From a virus, in IMG/VR virus record IMGVR_UViG_3300026078_000019, positions 85,873-149,872 of that record: 64,000 nt of DNA. The stretch is one strand, 5' to 3'. The notes under the pieces are model-generated. The model ran no database searches. It had not been told where the DNA came from and was given only the letters and a program-made list of their open reading frames with translations. Of this stretch, positions 1 through 7,809 are shown piece by piece; the stretch's first letter is position 1; each line of letters starts with the position of its first letter. The translations under genes were made by a program, and so were the position numbers.

Positions 1-1
1 C

Positions 2-91
2 TCCAAGAACATGAAGATCCCCGAGCACCGCGTCTACCGCATCAAGAAGAGGGTCGAGGCGCTTCTCGCCCCCGTCATCAAGGGACAGTGA
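2..91 (+). CDS. C-terminal fragment of an unidentified protein (5' truncated by window edge)
   Basis: An open frame enters from the left edge and ends with TGA at 89-91. It encodes a basic peptide rich in Lys and Arg (about 29 residues visible, ending LLAPVIKGQ). Its stop is 1 nt before the ATG of the acyl carrier protein gene, so the two are probably co-transcribed. Too little is visible to assign a family. Confidence 0.6.
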   Translation, partial: SKNMKIPEHRVYRIKKRVEALLAPVIKGQ

Positions 92-92
92 C

Positions 93-455
93 ATGGAAAT
101 CAGCGCTCTCGTCATCAAGACCCTTTCTCAGCATCTCGACGTCGATCCGGCCCTGATCAAGCCGGAGACGCGCATCGTCGACGACCTCGGAGCTGACAGC
201 CTCATGATCGTCGAGCTGGTGCTCGCCATGGAGGAGCAGCTCGAAATGGACATCTCCGACGAGGAGGTGTTCACGCTCGGCGACGAGTGTACGGTCGCGC
301 TCGCCACCGCCTTCGTCGAGAAGAAGTACCGCCAGGGCTACCCGAGTCGGCATCGGGAGGACGAGCCCACGGTGCAGACGCATGGTGTCGTCACCGGCCG
401 CATGTCGTCTTCGGGCCCGAACTACAACAACATGCCGCGCGAGGACAAGCACTGA
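93..455 (+). CDS. Acyl carrier protein with a C-terminal extension
   Basis: Residues 1-80 form a recognisable acyl carrier protein: an amphipathic first helix, then D-D-L-G-A-D-S-L with Ser36 as the predicted 4'-phosphopantetheine site, then the acidic recognition helix (VELVLAMEEQLEMDISDEE). The usual family length is about 77-80 residues; this protein has 120. The extra tail (about 90-120) contains VVTGRMSSSGPNYNNMP, which resembles the primer-template-contacting motif of family A DNA polymerases. An AAGGGA Shine-Dalgarno precedes the ATG, and the stop overlaps the next start (TGATG). Role is inferred: it could carry acyl groups made by host enzymes, or bind host ACP partners. No phage fatty-acid enzyme is visible nearby. 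The ACP call is firm; the meaning of the tail is not. Confidence 0.9.
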   Translation: MEISALVIKTLSQHLDVDPALIKPETRIVDDLGADSLMIVELVLAMEEQLEMDISDEEVFTLGDECTVALATAFVEKKYRQGYPSRHREDEPTVQTHGVVTGRMSSSGPNYNNMPREDKH

Positions 456-670
456 TGCGCTACGCCGTCGTACCGGGAGATAAGATCTCCACCACTTCAC
501 TTCGAGCCCGTGATCACGTCTTCTCGCCCCGCAGCGAAGCGAAGAAGATCATCGACGCCTGGACGGAGTCGCATCTCGGGCTGCGTCACATGTCGGCCCT
601 GAAAGATCTACAGCCTCGCTTGGAGGCGGCGCTGGAGGCCGCGTACAAGAAGGGACAGGAGGAGCGCTGA
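455..670 (+). CDS. Small protein of unknown function (71 aa)
   Basis: The start ATG at 455 overlaps the ACP stop (TGATG) and has a GAGGAC-like Shine-Dalgarno. The same frame is open further upstream, but that part is antiparallel or shadow sequence inside the ACP gene. The C-terminal half is charged and helical (LEAALEAAYKKGQEER). Translational coupling on both sides argues that it is real. No family recognised. Confidence 0.7.
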   Translation: MRYAVVPGDKISTTSLRARDHVFSPRSEAKKIIDAWTESHLGLRHMSALKDLQPRLEAALEAAYKKGQEER

Positions 671-903
671 TGCCGGACGATCCCGCAACCCAGAGACGGA
701 ACCAACTGCTGGACGAGCTTCAGCAGGCGACCGACGACTGGGCCGATCGCGAAACACAGAAGGTTCAGGACGAGATCACGTACCTGAAGTCTGTGCTTCG
801 CGGTCGGACGGGGTCGGAGCGTCTGGCGCGCAGCAACACCGCTCAGGCGCGCATCCTGGTCATCGATGACATCACGAGCTTTCTCACGGGCGATGGCGCC
901 TGA
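670..903 (+). CDS. Small helical protein of unknown function (77 aa)
   Basis: The start overlaps the preceding stop (TGATG) and has a strong AGGAGG-type Shine-Dalgarno. The sequence is hydrophilic and probably all-helical (long Gln/Asp/Glu stretch, then LARSNTAQARILVIDDI). It is the last gene of the ACP operon fragment. An 86-nt gap with a promoter follows. Confidence 0.75.
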   Translation: MPDDPATQRRNQLLDELQQATDDWADRETQKVQDEITYLKSVLRGRTGSERLARSNTAQARILVIDDITSFLTGDGA

Positions 904-975
904 TCTTTTTCTTTTGCCAAAATCCTCCGACGCCGATGCCTGATCCTGCGAAGGTTCCTCGTATCCGACGCCGGT

Positions 976-983
976 GATAGACT
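976..983 (+). promoter_or_regulatory. Putative -10 element (TAGACT) of a leaderless promoter
   Basis: TAGACT at 978-983 lies exactly 6 nt before the ATG at 990. The start has no Shine-Dalgarno. TG plus one base directly upstream (975-977) makes an extended -10 possible. No convincing -35 is seen. The same TANNNT-N6-start arrangement recurs before several other plus-strand genes. Confidence 0.55.
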
Positions 984-989
984 TTCGTC

Positions 990-1943
990 ATGCCCGTCGT
1001 CACCAATACCCCGCTGACCCTGCCGTTCGTGGTTCCCGACATCACGAGCGTATTGGACACGTTCGACCGTATTCGGTGGTACCGATCGCGTACAGGGGTC
1101 GATGGACTCTACGAAGCAGCGACTGGTCCGTCTGCCACGGTTGCTGCTGTGTCGGGATCACTCGTGGGTCCCTTTCAGGTCACCGGCAAGACGCTGAGCT
1201 TTCGCGTGAACGGTCTCACGAAGGTGGACGTCGCCTTCTCGGGATCAGACCCGGTTTCGGCAGCAAACGTAGCCGCGGCGATCAACTTGGCCACCGGGCT
1301 CGTGGTAGCTGCGCCGAACACCGACGGGACGCTGAAGATCCCGACGGTGGCGACTGGAAGTGCGGCTTCGATCGAGATTCTGTCGTCAGAGGCTGCCCCG
1401 TTCCTCGGCTTCGATGTCGGAGCCGCAGCGGTGGGGCTCGACCTCGACACCACGCTCATGGCCGGGACGTACCAGTACTTCTATACCGATCAGAACAGCT
1501 CTTCCGATTTCTGGTACCGGACGCAGTACCTCAGCTCGTCGACAGCGCAGATCTCGGAGCTGAGTACTCCGTTCACTGCTGATCAAGCTCAAGTCGTGCC
1601 CCTGTCGTCGACAGCAGTGGCCTTCGTTCAGATAGCGGATGCGAGCGGTCGCGCGATCTCTGGCAAGCGCGTGAGCATCGGGGTGATGTTCCAGCCCAAC
1701 CGGGTAAACGGCTACGCTGTGTTTCGGAACTACCAGGTCATGCAGACCGATCGTAACGGATACGCTCAGATCCGGCTCATCAAGGGCACCACCATCGACT
1801 TCAACGTGGATGGTTCGGACTTCACCCGCCGGATCGTGGTGCCGAACACCGACGTGTTCGACCTCTTCGATCCTTCGCTGGTCGTCGAGGACGAGTATGG
1901 TATCCAGCAACCCGACATCGACTTCGCCGTTCGTACGTCGTAG
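990..1943 (+). CDS. Virion or tail structural protein with beta-rich domains (317 aa)
   Basis: The protein is Ser/Thr/Gly/Val rich and beta-like. Residues about 60-150 (FRVNGL...ANVAAAINLATG) resemble the flagellin/hook-like domains used in phage tail proteins. The C-terminal half (IADASGRAISGKRVSIGV, then TDRNGYAQIRLIKGTTIDF) looks like a carboxypeptidase-regulatory or Ig-like beta sandwich. A similar DQDGYVEIDL stretch occurs in the protein at 2960-3877, so both probably sit in the same tail or baseplate structure. Initiation appears leaderless. A specific structural role cannot be assigned. Confidence 0.7.
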   Translation: MPVVTNTPLTLPFVVPDITSVLDTFDRIRWYRSRTGVDGLYEAATGPSATVAAVSGSLVGPFQVTGKTLSFRVNGLTKVDVAFSGSDPVSAANVAAAINLATGLVVAAPNTDGTLKIPTVATGSAASIEILSSEAAPFLGFDVGAAAVGLDLDTTLMAGTYQYFYTDQNSSSDFWYRTQYLSSSTAQISELSTPFTADQAQVVPLSSTAVAFVQIADASGRAISGKRVSIGVMFQPNRVNGYAVFRNYQVMQTDRNGYAQIRLIKGTTIDFNVDGSDFTRRIVVPNTDVFDLFDPSLVVEDEYGIQQPDIDFAVRTS

Positions 1944-1952
1944 GAGCACTCC

Positions 1953-2180
1953 ATGAAGAAGATCTCCGTAGCAGACAAGACCGTGTTCAAGGGCTTCTAC
2001 GACCGGGTCATCAAGGCTTTCGACGAGGACAACCACGACGAGCTGGCGGGCAGCCTCGGGTTGCTGCGCGGCGACAAGACCGGGCCGGCGAAGGACGAGC
2101 GGCCTCCTCGTGCCAGCTACGCCCGAGGCGAGACCAGCCGTACGCTCGTCGATAACGTCGTTCAGAAGGCGGCAACCTAG
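1953..2180 (+). CDS. Small protein of unknown function (75 aa)
   Basis: The start has a good Shine-Dalgarno (TAGGAG, 7 nt before ATG) 9 nt after the previous stop. The N-terminal half is helical and charged (VFKGFYDRVIKAFDEDNHDE); the C-terminal half is Arg/Pro/Lys rich and probably disordered. Its TAG stop abuts the T-tract of the converging minus-strand terminator. Confidence 0.7.
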   Translation: MKKISVADKTVFKGFYDRVIKAFDEDNHDELAGSLGLLRGDKTGPAKDERPPRASYARGETSRTLVDNVVQKAAT

Positions 2181-2220
2181 GCAAAGATGATGGGCCGAGG
2201 CTCCCGAAGGAGCCCCGGCC
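2180..2220 (-). terminator. Rho-independent-like terminator of the gene at 2227-2877
   Basis: A 12-bp stem (2193-2204 with 2209-2220, one A-C mismatch, loop CGAA) is followed on the minus strand by CATCATCTTTGCC. The T-rich side exists only on the minus strand. TTTGC directly abuts the TAG stop of the plus-strand gene. Confidence 0.65.
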
Positions 2221-2226
2221 AGATCA

Positions 2227-2877
2227 TCAGAACAGCGGGTTGTCGTCGTCGTTCGACAGATCGAGCAGGTCGTCGTTCGACAGATCGAGCACCTGGACCG
2301 TGCCGGTCGCGTCGAGAAGCGACGCGATCGCCATGAGAAGCGGGCTTCGGGCCGCCGAACCTCCACGAGCGCGCCGAGGAGAGATCTGCTCGATGAGCGT
2401 GGCGAGCAGATCCGTGGTGCGGCGCATGCGCTCTTCGTGAGGAACGACGCTGGGCGGGAGCGGGCCGGCGAGGATGGTCGCGCCGTAGTGCGCCTTGGCG
2501 CGCGGCGGCCCGCCGCGATCGGCGAGGTTGTGGGCCATCGTCTCGTGCTCGCACAGCGGGCAGGTGCACTCGCCGTTGTCCTTGGTCCGCAGACGGTCGG
2601 TGTGCAGGAAGCTGGCGATCAGCGACTCGCGCTCTTCGCCGAGCATCGACATCAGCCCCGCCGTGATGCGCTGTCCCTCGCGCGACCTGTCGGGGATACC
2701 GTGCAGCATCAGAGCGAGATGGACGCGGATCGCCGTGTCTCCGACCGAGGCCTGCTCGGTCAGCGGCAGCATCGCCATCGTCTTCATCAGATCACCGAAG
2801 ATGGCGTAGGACTCGGCCTTGAGGCGCATCTCTTGCAGCTCGGCCTTCAGGTGTGCGATCTCTTCTTTCTGGTTCAT
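2227..2877 (-). CDS. Unknown protein in a stand-alone minus-strand unit (216 aa)
   Basis: It starts with a coiled-coil-like segment (EEIAHLKAELQEMRLKAES), followed by a helical middle and a Cys pair with a nearby His (CTCPLCEHE) that could bind metal. The C-terminus has two copies of an 8-residue unit, LDLSNDD plus one, encoded by a 24-bp tandem repeat. It has its own CTATAAGCCAG promoter, a strong Shine-Dalgarno (AAGGAGGA) and its own terminator, so it is a complete early-type transcription unit set against the late plus-strand genes. No family recognised. Confidence 0.8.
   Translation of the reverse strand: MNQKEEIAHLKAELQEMRLKAESYAIFGDLMKTMAMLPLTEQASVGDTAIRVHLALMLHGIPDRSREGQRITAGLMSMLGEERESLIASFLHTDRLRTKDNGECTCPLCEHETMAHNLADRGGPPRAKAHYGATILAGPLPPSVVPHEERMRRTTDLLATLIEQISPRRARGGSAARSPLLMAIASLLDATGTVQVLDLSNDDLLDLSNDDDNPLF
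2245..2291. repeat. Two tandem copies of a 24-bp unit inside the gene at 2227-2877
   Basis: The 23 bases starting GTCGTCGTTCGACAG at 2245 recur starting at 2269. They encode the repeated LDLSNDD peptide at the C-terminus. Confidence 0.85.
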
Positions 2878-2912
2878 GGGATCCTCCTTCGTTTTGGGGC
2901 GTCTCGCCTCCT

Positions 2913-2923
2913 CTGGCTTATAG
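2913..2923 (-). promoter_or_regulatory. Minus-strand promoter, CTATAAGCCAG class
   Basis: Reading the minus strand, CTATAAGCCAG ends 35 nt before the ATG at 2877. An AATCC box (2929-2925) and AAAACGG (2942-2936) lie upstream at the same spacing as in the promoter near 63062-63090. Confidence 0.6.
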
Positions 2924-2946
2924 AGGATTCGTGGTCCGTTTTCGTG

Positions 2947-2952
2947 TAGGCT
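2947..2952 (+). promoter_or_regulatory. Putative -10 element (TAGGCT) of a leaderless promoter
   Basis: TAGGCT lies 7 nt before the ATG at 2960 and there is no Shine-Dalgarno. It is divergent from the minus-strand promoter at 2913-2923; the two share an 82-nt intergenic region. Confidence 0.5.
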
Positions 2953-2959
2953 TCAGTGC

Positions 2960-3877
2960 ATGGCGATGGAGACAGTCGAGATCACGGTCAAGGACGACCA
3001 GCTCGTTCCTCAGCTCGTCGACGACGTTGTCGTGCGCGTCTACGACTCCACTGGCACGACGCTCATCACGAGCGGTACGACCGGCGACGTCATCACCGGC
3101 AAGGTGCAGTTCACGCTGCCGGGCAGCACGCCTACGCCGACGACGTATCAGCTCCGCTTCTACCTGATGGGCGGGTCGATCCGTTCTCCGCAGTACATCA
3201 CGGTGTTCTCTCCGGCGTCGGACGCGCCCACACACGCCAACAACTTCGCGATCACCGCGCACCTGTTCACGTTGCCGGACGCCACGAATCCGCGCCTGTG
3301 TCGTGCTTCCGGTTACATCTGGGGACCCGATGGTCGTCCGCACCGGGGTATCGATCTGGCGTTCATCCCCTGCTTCAACCCGCTCGTGGTCGACGACATC
3401 GGAGTACTCGGGGAGCGCCGCAACATCAAGACCGACCAAGATGGGTACGTGGAGATCGATCTTTGGCGAGATGGCATGTACGAGGCCACGGTCGAGAGCC
3501 AGGAGAACGTGACGCGAATCGTCAGCGTTCCCGACCGTCCCAGCATCAACATCATGCACCTACTGTTCCCGATCGTGGTGAAAGTCGCCTACGGCCCGAC
3601 TCCACCGCTCAACGTCCCGCTCGGCGGCATCCTCACTGTCACGCCCTCGGTCCAGTCGAATGACTATCGTACGCTGGTGGGTACGGCCTCGGAGGACGTA
3701 CTCTACACCGTGGACGATCCCACCATCGCAACCGTACTCATCCAACAGAACACGATCGTACTAAATGGACTCACTGGCGGAAGCACGAATCTCCGGGTCA
3801 CCCGCAAGGACCCGTCGATCGTCTACATCCCGGATCCCGGAATCGATGGAGCGGTCGTTTCGATCACGGTCGCCTAG
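2960..3877 (+). CDS. Ig-like beta-domain virion protein (305 aa)
   Basis: Beta-strand-rich throughout. Residues about 110-200 (RASGYIWGPDGRPHRGIDL, then TDQDGYVEIDLWRDGMYEATV) look like a carboxypeptidase-regulatory-like or CNA-B-like sandwich. The last about 90 residues (TVTPSVQSNDYRTLVGTA...IATVLIQQNTIVLNGLTGGSTNLRVT) resemble a bacterial Ig-like (BIG2-type) domain. Such domains decorate phage tails and baseplates. The gene lies immediately upstream of baseplate genes. The first of two nearby ATGs is chosen because it fits the TAGGCT-N7 leaderless pattern. Confidence 0.75.
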   Translation: MAMETVEITVKDDQLVPQLVDDVVVRVYDSTGTTLITSGTTGDVITGKVQFTLPGSTPTPTTYQLRFYLMGGSIRSPQYITVFSPASDAPTHANNFAITAHLFTLPDATNPRLCRASGYIWGPDGRPHRGIDLAFIPCFNPLVVDDIGVLGERRNIKTDQDGYVEIDLWRDGMYEATVESQENVTRIVSVPDRPSINIMHLLFPIVVKVAYGPTPPLNVPLGGILTVTPSVQSNDYRTLVGTASEDVLYTVDDPTIATVLIQQNTIVLNGLTGGSTNLRVTRKDPSIVYIPDPGIDGAVVSITVA

Positions 3878-4208
3878 CATCTCGCTAGATGCTGACTTCT
3901 CGGGCGAGAGGAGCCGAACTCCTCCCGCCCAGAAGCTATTGGTGGCGATCTTGCGCCGCGCGATCTGGGATTTCGTCCTCTACAAGGAAGAGACGAAGAA
4001 GAGCGATCCAGAGAAGGCGGCCCTTGCCGAAGAGGCCGCGGGCTGGTTGTTCTGGGATGGTCAGGAAGAGACAGATCCTGACGGGCTCTACACCTTCCGG
4101 TACATCTGCGAGGTTCTGAACCTGGAGCCCGCTCGCGTGCGCAGCCTCATCGCTGGTCTCGAACGTGACGACATCCAGCGAATGAATAACCACATCAAGG
4201 AGGAGTGA
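3846..4208 (+). CDS. Small helical protein, candidate DNA-binding or adaptor (120 aa)
   Basis: The C-terminal 90 residues contain TPPAQKLLVAILRRAIWDF, then AAGWLFWDGQEETDPDGLYTF, then ICEVLNLEPARVRSLIAGL. This layout (Q-K-L-L-x-A-h-L, W-L-F, F-x-x-I-C-E-x-L-x-L-x-P) recalls a family of short phage and bacterial proteins with a helix-turn-helix-like end; I know no established function. The ATG at 3846 overlaps the previous gene by 32 nt and keeps the conserved TPPAQKLL segment. A GTG at 3942 would lose it. Confidence 0.65.
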   Translation: MERSFRSRSPSISLDADFSGERSRTPPAQKLLVAILRRAIWDFVLYKEETKKSDPEKAALAEEAAGWLFWDGQEETDPDGLYTFRYICEVLNLEPARVRSLIAGLERDDIQRMNNHIKEE

Positions 4209-6793
4209 TGGCGACCACGTTCACCGCCGATGAGGTGGAAGCTGCCGTAGAGCAGTTTCTGCTCAGCACGGTCAGCGTTCCCGTCACGAAGACCGGAGCG
4301 CGCGACATCCTTGCGCTCAAGACCGGCGTCTATGACCTGATCACGACATCGCTACTTCTCCGGCCAGAGGCGTACTTCTACGTCATCTATCTGGCCAAGA
4401 ACAGGCTTGCCGGGCTGATCCAGCAGCAAGTCAACGATCTTACTACCATCGTTGATCAAGCGCCGAACTCCACGCGTCCGGCAAAGAAAGTCAACAGCAC
4501 CACAGATCTTGCTAACGCGCAGGCGGCCCTGCTCGACCTCAACGCTGGGCTGAACAGCCGCACGAGCGGCGTTCGGGGAAGTCTTGGTCCGTCGGTAGAT
4601 CGATTCCGTGCCAGCGTGTCGAACTTCGTGACGTCGGAGTTGACGAAGAACGTGGTGGTAGGCGGAAGCGTCACGCCCACTGGAGCTGAGATCCAGTCCA
4701 ACATCTCGGCAGCCTGGACGCGAGCCGTAGCTCGTCATGCACAGATCGTGTCCTTGGCGACCAACATCGCAGATGCGCTCGGCGCCCTCGAAGCGGTGAA
4801 GCTTCCCGAGTCGTCGATCCGAGACATCGTGGGTCGTATCTCGGATCGGCTGAATAGCATCAAGACGACGATGGAGGGGTCGGACGCCATCAGTCAGAGC
4901 CGCGTATCGATGCTCGATCTTCTGACGATGCGGACGCTCATCACGAAGGCGTCTACCTTCACGAATCCTGAGCTGGTGCTGATGCCGCTCACGGGCGACT
5001 CCAACCAGGTCGCATTCGTTGATTCGCCAAGCGTCGAAGCCAGCATCGTGGGCACGATCAACGGGCCCTACAACTACGATCCTGGCGCTGCTCTGACGTT
5101 GAGCGCAAACGGATCGCCGCTCAGCATCGCGCTTCCTCGTACGATGGGCAGTCGGGCAGAGCTTCGTAGCAAGGTTCTGTCTCCGTGGGTGGCACCGAGC
5201 GCCGGAGATCAGCTTTCCTTCGTCGTCGACTTCAGCGGCACCACTACCGCTACGCTGGCGGCGTACGCCAACGGAACTGCTGCGGCGGCTGCGCTGAACG
5301 CGGCGCTCACCGCGACGATGGCGGTGACGTGGGACGCCGCGGCGTCTCAGCTCGTCTTCCAGTCGAAGAACCCAGGAGATAGCTCGCATCTTCGGCTGCT
5401 CTTCGATACCTCGTTGCGCATCGGAGGACGTGACTGGGCGTTTCCGATCACTGACGTCGTAAGTACGGAAGTTGCGGGCCAGCCAGTGCCACATGCAGAA
5501 GTGATTCAGGCGATCGCTGCCCAGACCCCGCTTCTTTCCGCCAAGGTGCAGGAGACGATCCTTTCGTCGTTCACGGGCCAGCGAACGGCGGTAGGTGGCG
5601 AAGAAGCGATCATCTGGAACAAGGTCGACGCCGACACGAACCTTGCGTCGACCGGATCGTCGACGGTGACGAGCCCTACAAAGAACTTCGAGCTTCTCGG
5701 TGTGAAGGTCGGGATGGCCCTGCACACCACGTCACCCGGCGTCGCGGACTACCTGATCACGGCGGTCAGCGGCAACACGCTCTCACTTGCTTCGTCTCCT
5801 CCAGCCGGAACGCTGATCTACTACATCGGTCCCGACTACCGCGCTGTCTCTGCTGGGACGCGCGTACAGGTGGTGAGCGGAGGCAATCGCGACAACAGCG
5901 GCTTCTATCGTGTGCTGAGCGCTGATGTCGCAAAGATCACCGTGGACCGAAACCTCCAGGTCGCAGATAGCGGGCTGGTGGTGACGTTGGCGACGAGGCC
6001 CCTGACCTTGACCGCCCGCGGTACAACGACGTCGAGCAGCGTCGGAGCGTTGGTCGGAAGCGCTGGAGCTACGGCCCTCGGCTTTGCGGTAACGGCTTCT
6101 CCGGCTCGTCCAAGCCTCACGATTCTTCAGATCCAAGGTGCGGGTGATTTTTTGCTTCGCAACGTGCAGGCCGGAGACGTCGTCACGCTTACCAGCCCGA
6201 CCTCGTTGATCTACAACACGAACGTCGTATCGGCGACTTCGTCGCAGATCACCACAGACGGCGGAGTCCCGTACGAAACCGGAAGCTGGGCCTTCGTGGT
6301 CAGCAGCGCGCGCTCTGGGGCGTACGTCGAGCTACAGCAGGCGTCAAACACCTGGCTCAACTCCACCTTCGTCGCGGGGTTCTCCGCGCTCGACACTCTC
6401 GTTGGTCGGCTGATCCGTGGCGCGAAGTACACCGGAGACATTCAGAATGGTCTCACGTCGTACTTCGCCGCCTTGGTCACGTACCAGGACGAAAGCAACG
6501 ACTACTTGGTTCCTCGTGAACAGACGATCGACAACGCGGTGCGTACGATGCGGGAGCAGGGCTTCGACCGAGCCCTTGATCTGTTCCTTACTCTAGACGT
6601 GGCGACCTTCTTCACCATGGACGACGACGGTGTGTCGTACGCCACGTGGTTGACTCGGACGAGCGCGAATGTGGCGCGCGAGGTGGTGCCGGTTTCGAAG
6701 CTTGGTCGAGGCCAGCAGATCGTGCAGGAATGGCGAACGGTCTCGTTCCAGCCCAATCCGTACGACCCGGGGGACAAAGACGTCGACCCCTAG
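4208..6793 (+). CDS. Large tail or baseplate structural protein (861 aa)
   Basis: The first about 250 residues are helical (VEAAVEQFLLS, LAKNRLAGLIQQQVNDLTTIV, DALGALEAVKLPESSIRDIV). Residues about 270-740 are beta-rich, with repeated small domains of the form V-x-x-G-M/D-x-L followed by Y-L/R-I-x-x-V-x-x-x-x-L-x-L (for example VKVGMALHTTSPGVADYLIT). The C-terminus is helical again (LVGRLIRGAKYTGDIQNGL). Position between the Ig-like protein and gp25/J-like baseplate genes suggests a baseplate or tail component. The ATG at 4208 (TGATG overlap, GGAGG Shine-Dalgarno) is preferred to the GTG at 4205. Confidence 0.75.
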   Translation: MATTFTADEVEAAVEQFLLSTVSVPVTKTGARDILALKTGVYDLITTSLLLRPEAYFYVIYLAKNRLAGLIQQQVNDLTTIVDQAPNSTRPAKKVNSTTDLANAQAALLDLNAGLNSRTSGVRGSLGPSVDRFRASVSNFVTSELTKNVVVGGSVTPTGAEIQSNISAAWTRAVARHAQIVSLATNIADALGALEAVKLPESSIRDIVGRISDRLNSIKTTMEGSDAISQSRVSMLDLLTMRTLITKASTFTNPELVLMPLTGDSNQVAFVDSPSVEASIVGTINGPYNYDPGAALTLSANGSPLSIALPRTMGSRAELRSKVLSPWVAPSAGDQLSFVVDFSGTTTATLAAYANGTAAAAALNAALTATMAVTWDAAASQLVFQSKNPGDSSHLRLLFDTSLRIGGRDWAFPITDVVSTEVAGQPVPHAEVIQAIAAQTPLLSAKVQETILSSFTGQRTAVGGEEAIIWNKVDADTNLASTGSSTVTSPTKNFELLGVKVGMALHTTSPGVADYLITAVSGNTLSLASSPPAGTLIYYIGPDYRAVSAGTRVQVVSGGNRDNSGFYRVLSADVAKITVDRNLQVADSGLVVTLATRPLTLTARGTTTSSSVGALVGSAGATALGFAVTASPARPSLTILQIQGAGDFLLRNVQAGDVVTLTSPTSLIYNTNVVSATSSQITTDGGVPYETGSWAFVVSSARSGAYVELQQASNTWLNSTFVAGFSALDTLVGRLIRGAKYTGDIQNGLTSYFAALVTYQDESNDYLVPREQTIDNAVRTMREQGFDRALDLFLTLDVATFFTMDDDGVSYATWLTRTSANVAREVVPVSKLGRGQQIVQEWRTVSFQPNPYDPGDKDVDP

Positions 6794-6799
6794 TAGTCT
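6794..6799 (+). promoter_or_regulatory. Putative -10 element (TAGTCT) of a leaderless promoter
   Basis: TAGTCT begins 1 nt after the previous stop region and lies exactly 6 nt before the GTG start at 6806. No Shine-Dalgarno and no clear -35 are present. Confidence 0.5.
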
Positions 6800-6805
6800 A
6801 GGGCC

Positions 6806-7153
6806 GTGGCCGACGGACCTACCACTACCAGCACGACGCGCGAGCAGCAGCGTGAGTTCCGCCGCATCATCGCCAATGCCGTAGGTGAGCTGCGCTCGCA
6901 AGAGGTGCGCGACACCTATGCGAGCATCGGGCTCGAAGAGCTGATCGATCAGCAGCTCGATCGTTTGGAGGGCAGCAGCAGTTCCGGGAACGTGGATCCG
7001 GTGAACCCGGCTCGGCTGGCCCGTATCGCGAAGATCAAGCAGGACCTGGACGACAACATCGCCGCGATGAAGGCAACTTCGCCTGACGAGTTCCGTCCTC
7101 ACGATCCCGACAATGACGCCAACACGGCGCCCGATACCGAGGACGAGGGCTGA
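6806..7153 (+). CDS. Small charged protein of the baseplate operon (115 aa)
   Basis: The GTG start fits the TANNNT-N6 pattern. The protein is helical and hydrophilic (EQQREFRRIIANAVGELRSQE, LEELIDQQLDRLEG) with an acidic disordered tail (DPDNDANTAPDTEDEG). It lies directly before the gp25-like gene and may be a chaperone or connector. No family recognised. Confidence 0.7.
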   Translation: MADGPTTTSTTREQQREFRRIIANAVGELRSQEVRDTYASIGLEELIDQQLDRLEGSSSSGNVDPVNPARLARIAKIKQDLDDNIAAMKATSPDEFRPHDPDNDANTAPDTEDEG

Positions 7154-7155
7154 CC

Positions 7156-7797
7156 ATGGATGGGATTCAGATCGTTCGCCTTCTCGACGTGATGAAGGTG
7201 AACGCTTTCCGCAACGCTCCCGGCGTAAAGCCGCGCAGTCTGATCGTGGACGGGCAGGACTTCAGTAGCATCGAACAGGTGCTGATGAACGGCTTTGCCT
7301 CCCCCGAGTTCGTCACCTACAGCCCGACCCAACTGATCGCGCAGGTGCCAGAAGCGATCCAGGACGCCATCATCTCGGACGTTGCGGTGCTGTCTGGTGG
7401 GCTCACGCTGACCGAGCGCAGCCTCGTGGAGTTCACCTTCGGTACGCGGCCGAAGTCGGTGAGCGGGATCTTGCGTCTGATGCAGACCTTTCTGCGCATC
7501 CTGCTGCGGACGCCCGGCTCGAACCGGTTTCACCCACGGAGCGGGGGAGGGATGTTGAAGCGGGTGGGCTCGAACGCCACCGACAAAACCGCGGCCGACA
7601 TCGCCATCGCAGTAAGCACGGCCCGAGCCTATCTGATCAACGTTCAGACGTCGGACCGCAACATCCCGCCATCGGAGCGTCTGCTCTCAGCGGAGATCCA
7701 GAATCTCACCGTCGATCCGTCCCAGACTTCGGCCTTCGTCACCATCGTGCTCACCAACCACACCGGACGTCGCGGCGCAGCGACGCTCCAGACGTAG
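7156..7797 (+). CDS. Baseplate wedge protein, gp25-like C-terminal domain (213 aa)
   Basis: Residues about 100-213 (LMQTFLRILLRTPGSNRF, then TAADIAIAVSTARAYLINVQ, then SAEIQNLTVDP...FVTIVLTN) fit the gp25/gpW-like fold. In that family a chain of the form hxxxLxTxPGxxxxxPxxGxxL precedes A-I-x-x-A and beta strands with Leu at the end. The N-terminal about 90 residues are beta-rich and may be an Ig/TIG-type domain. In T4-like and P2-like baseplates the gp25 protein binds the J/gp6 wedge protein, and the next gene is a J-like protein. A Shine-Dalgarno (GAGGAC/GAGGG) precedes the ATG. Confidence 0.65.
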   Translation: MDGIQIVRLLDVMKVNAFRNAPGVKPRSLIVDGQDFSSIEQVLMNGFASPEFVTYSPTQLIAQVPEAIQDAIISDVAVLSGGLTLTERSLVEFTFGTRPKSVSGILRLMQTFLRILLRTPGSNRFHPRSGGGMLKRVGSNATDKTAADIAIAVSTARAYLINVQTSDRNIPPSERLLSAEIQNLTVDPSQTSAFVTIVLTNHTGRRGAATLQT

Positions 7798-7803
7798 TAG
7801 GAT
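7798..7803 (+). promoter_or_regulatory. Putative -10 element (TAGGAT) of a leaderless promoter
   Basis: TAGGAT overlaps the end of the upstream stop region and lies exactly 6 nt before the ATG at 7810. There is no Shine-Dalgarno before this ATG. Confidence 0.5.
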
Positions 7804-7809
7804 CCGACC

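Noticed and set aside
3889-4119. ATG at 3889 as a separate 76-residue gene
   Set aside because: Wrong frame relative to the conserved helical protein at 3846-4208; the product is Arg/Ser noise.
4205-4207. GTG start for the 861-residue tail gene
   Set aside because: ATG 4208 is better spaced from GGAGG and forms the common TGATG overlap.
4352-5725. 457-codon minus-strand frame opposite the 861-residue tail gene
   Set aside because: Shadow composition and no start signals.
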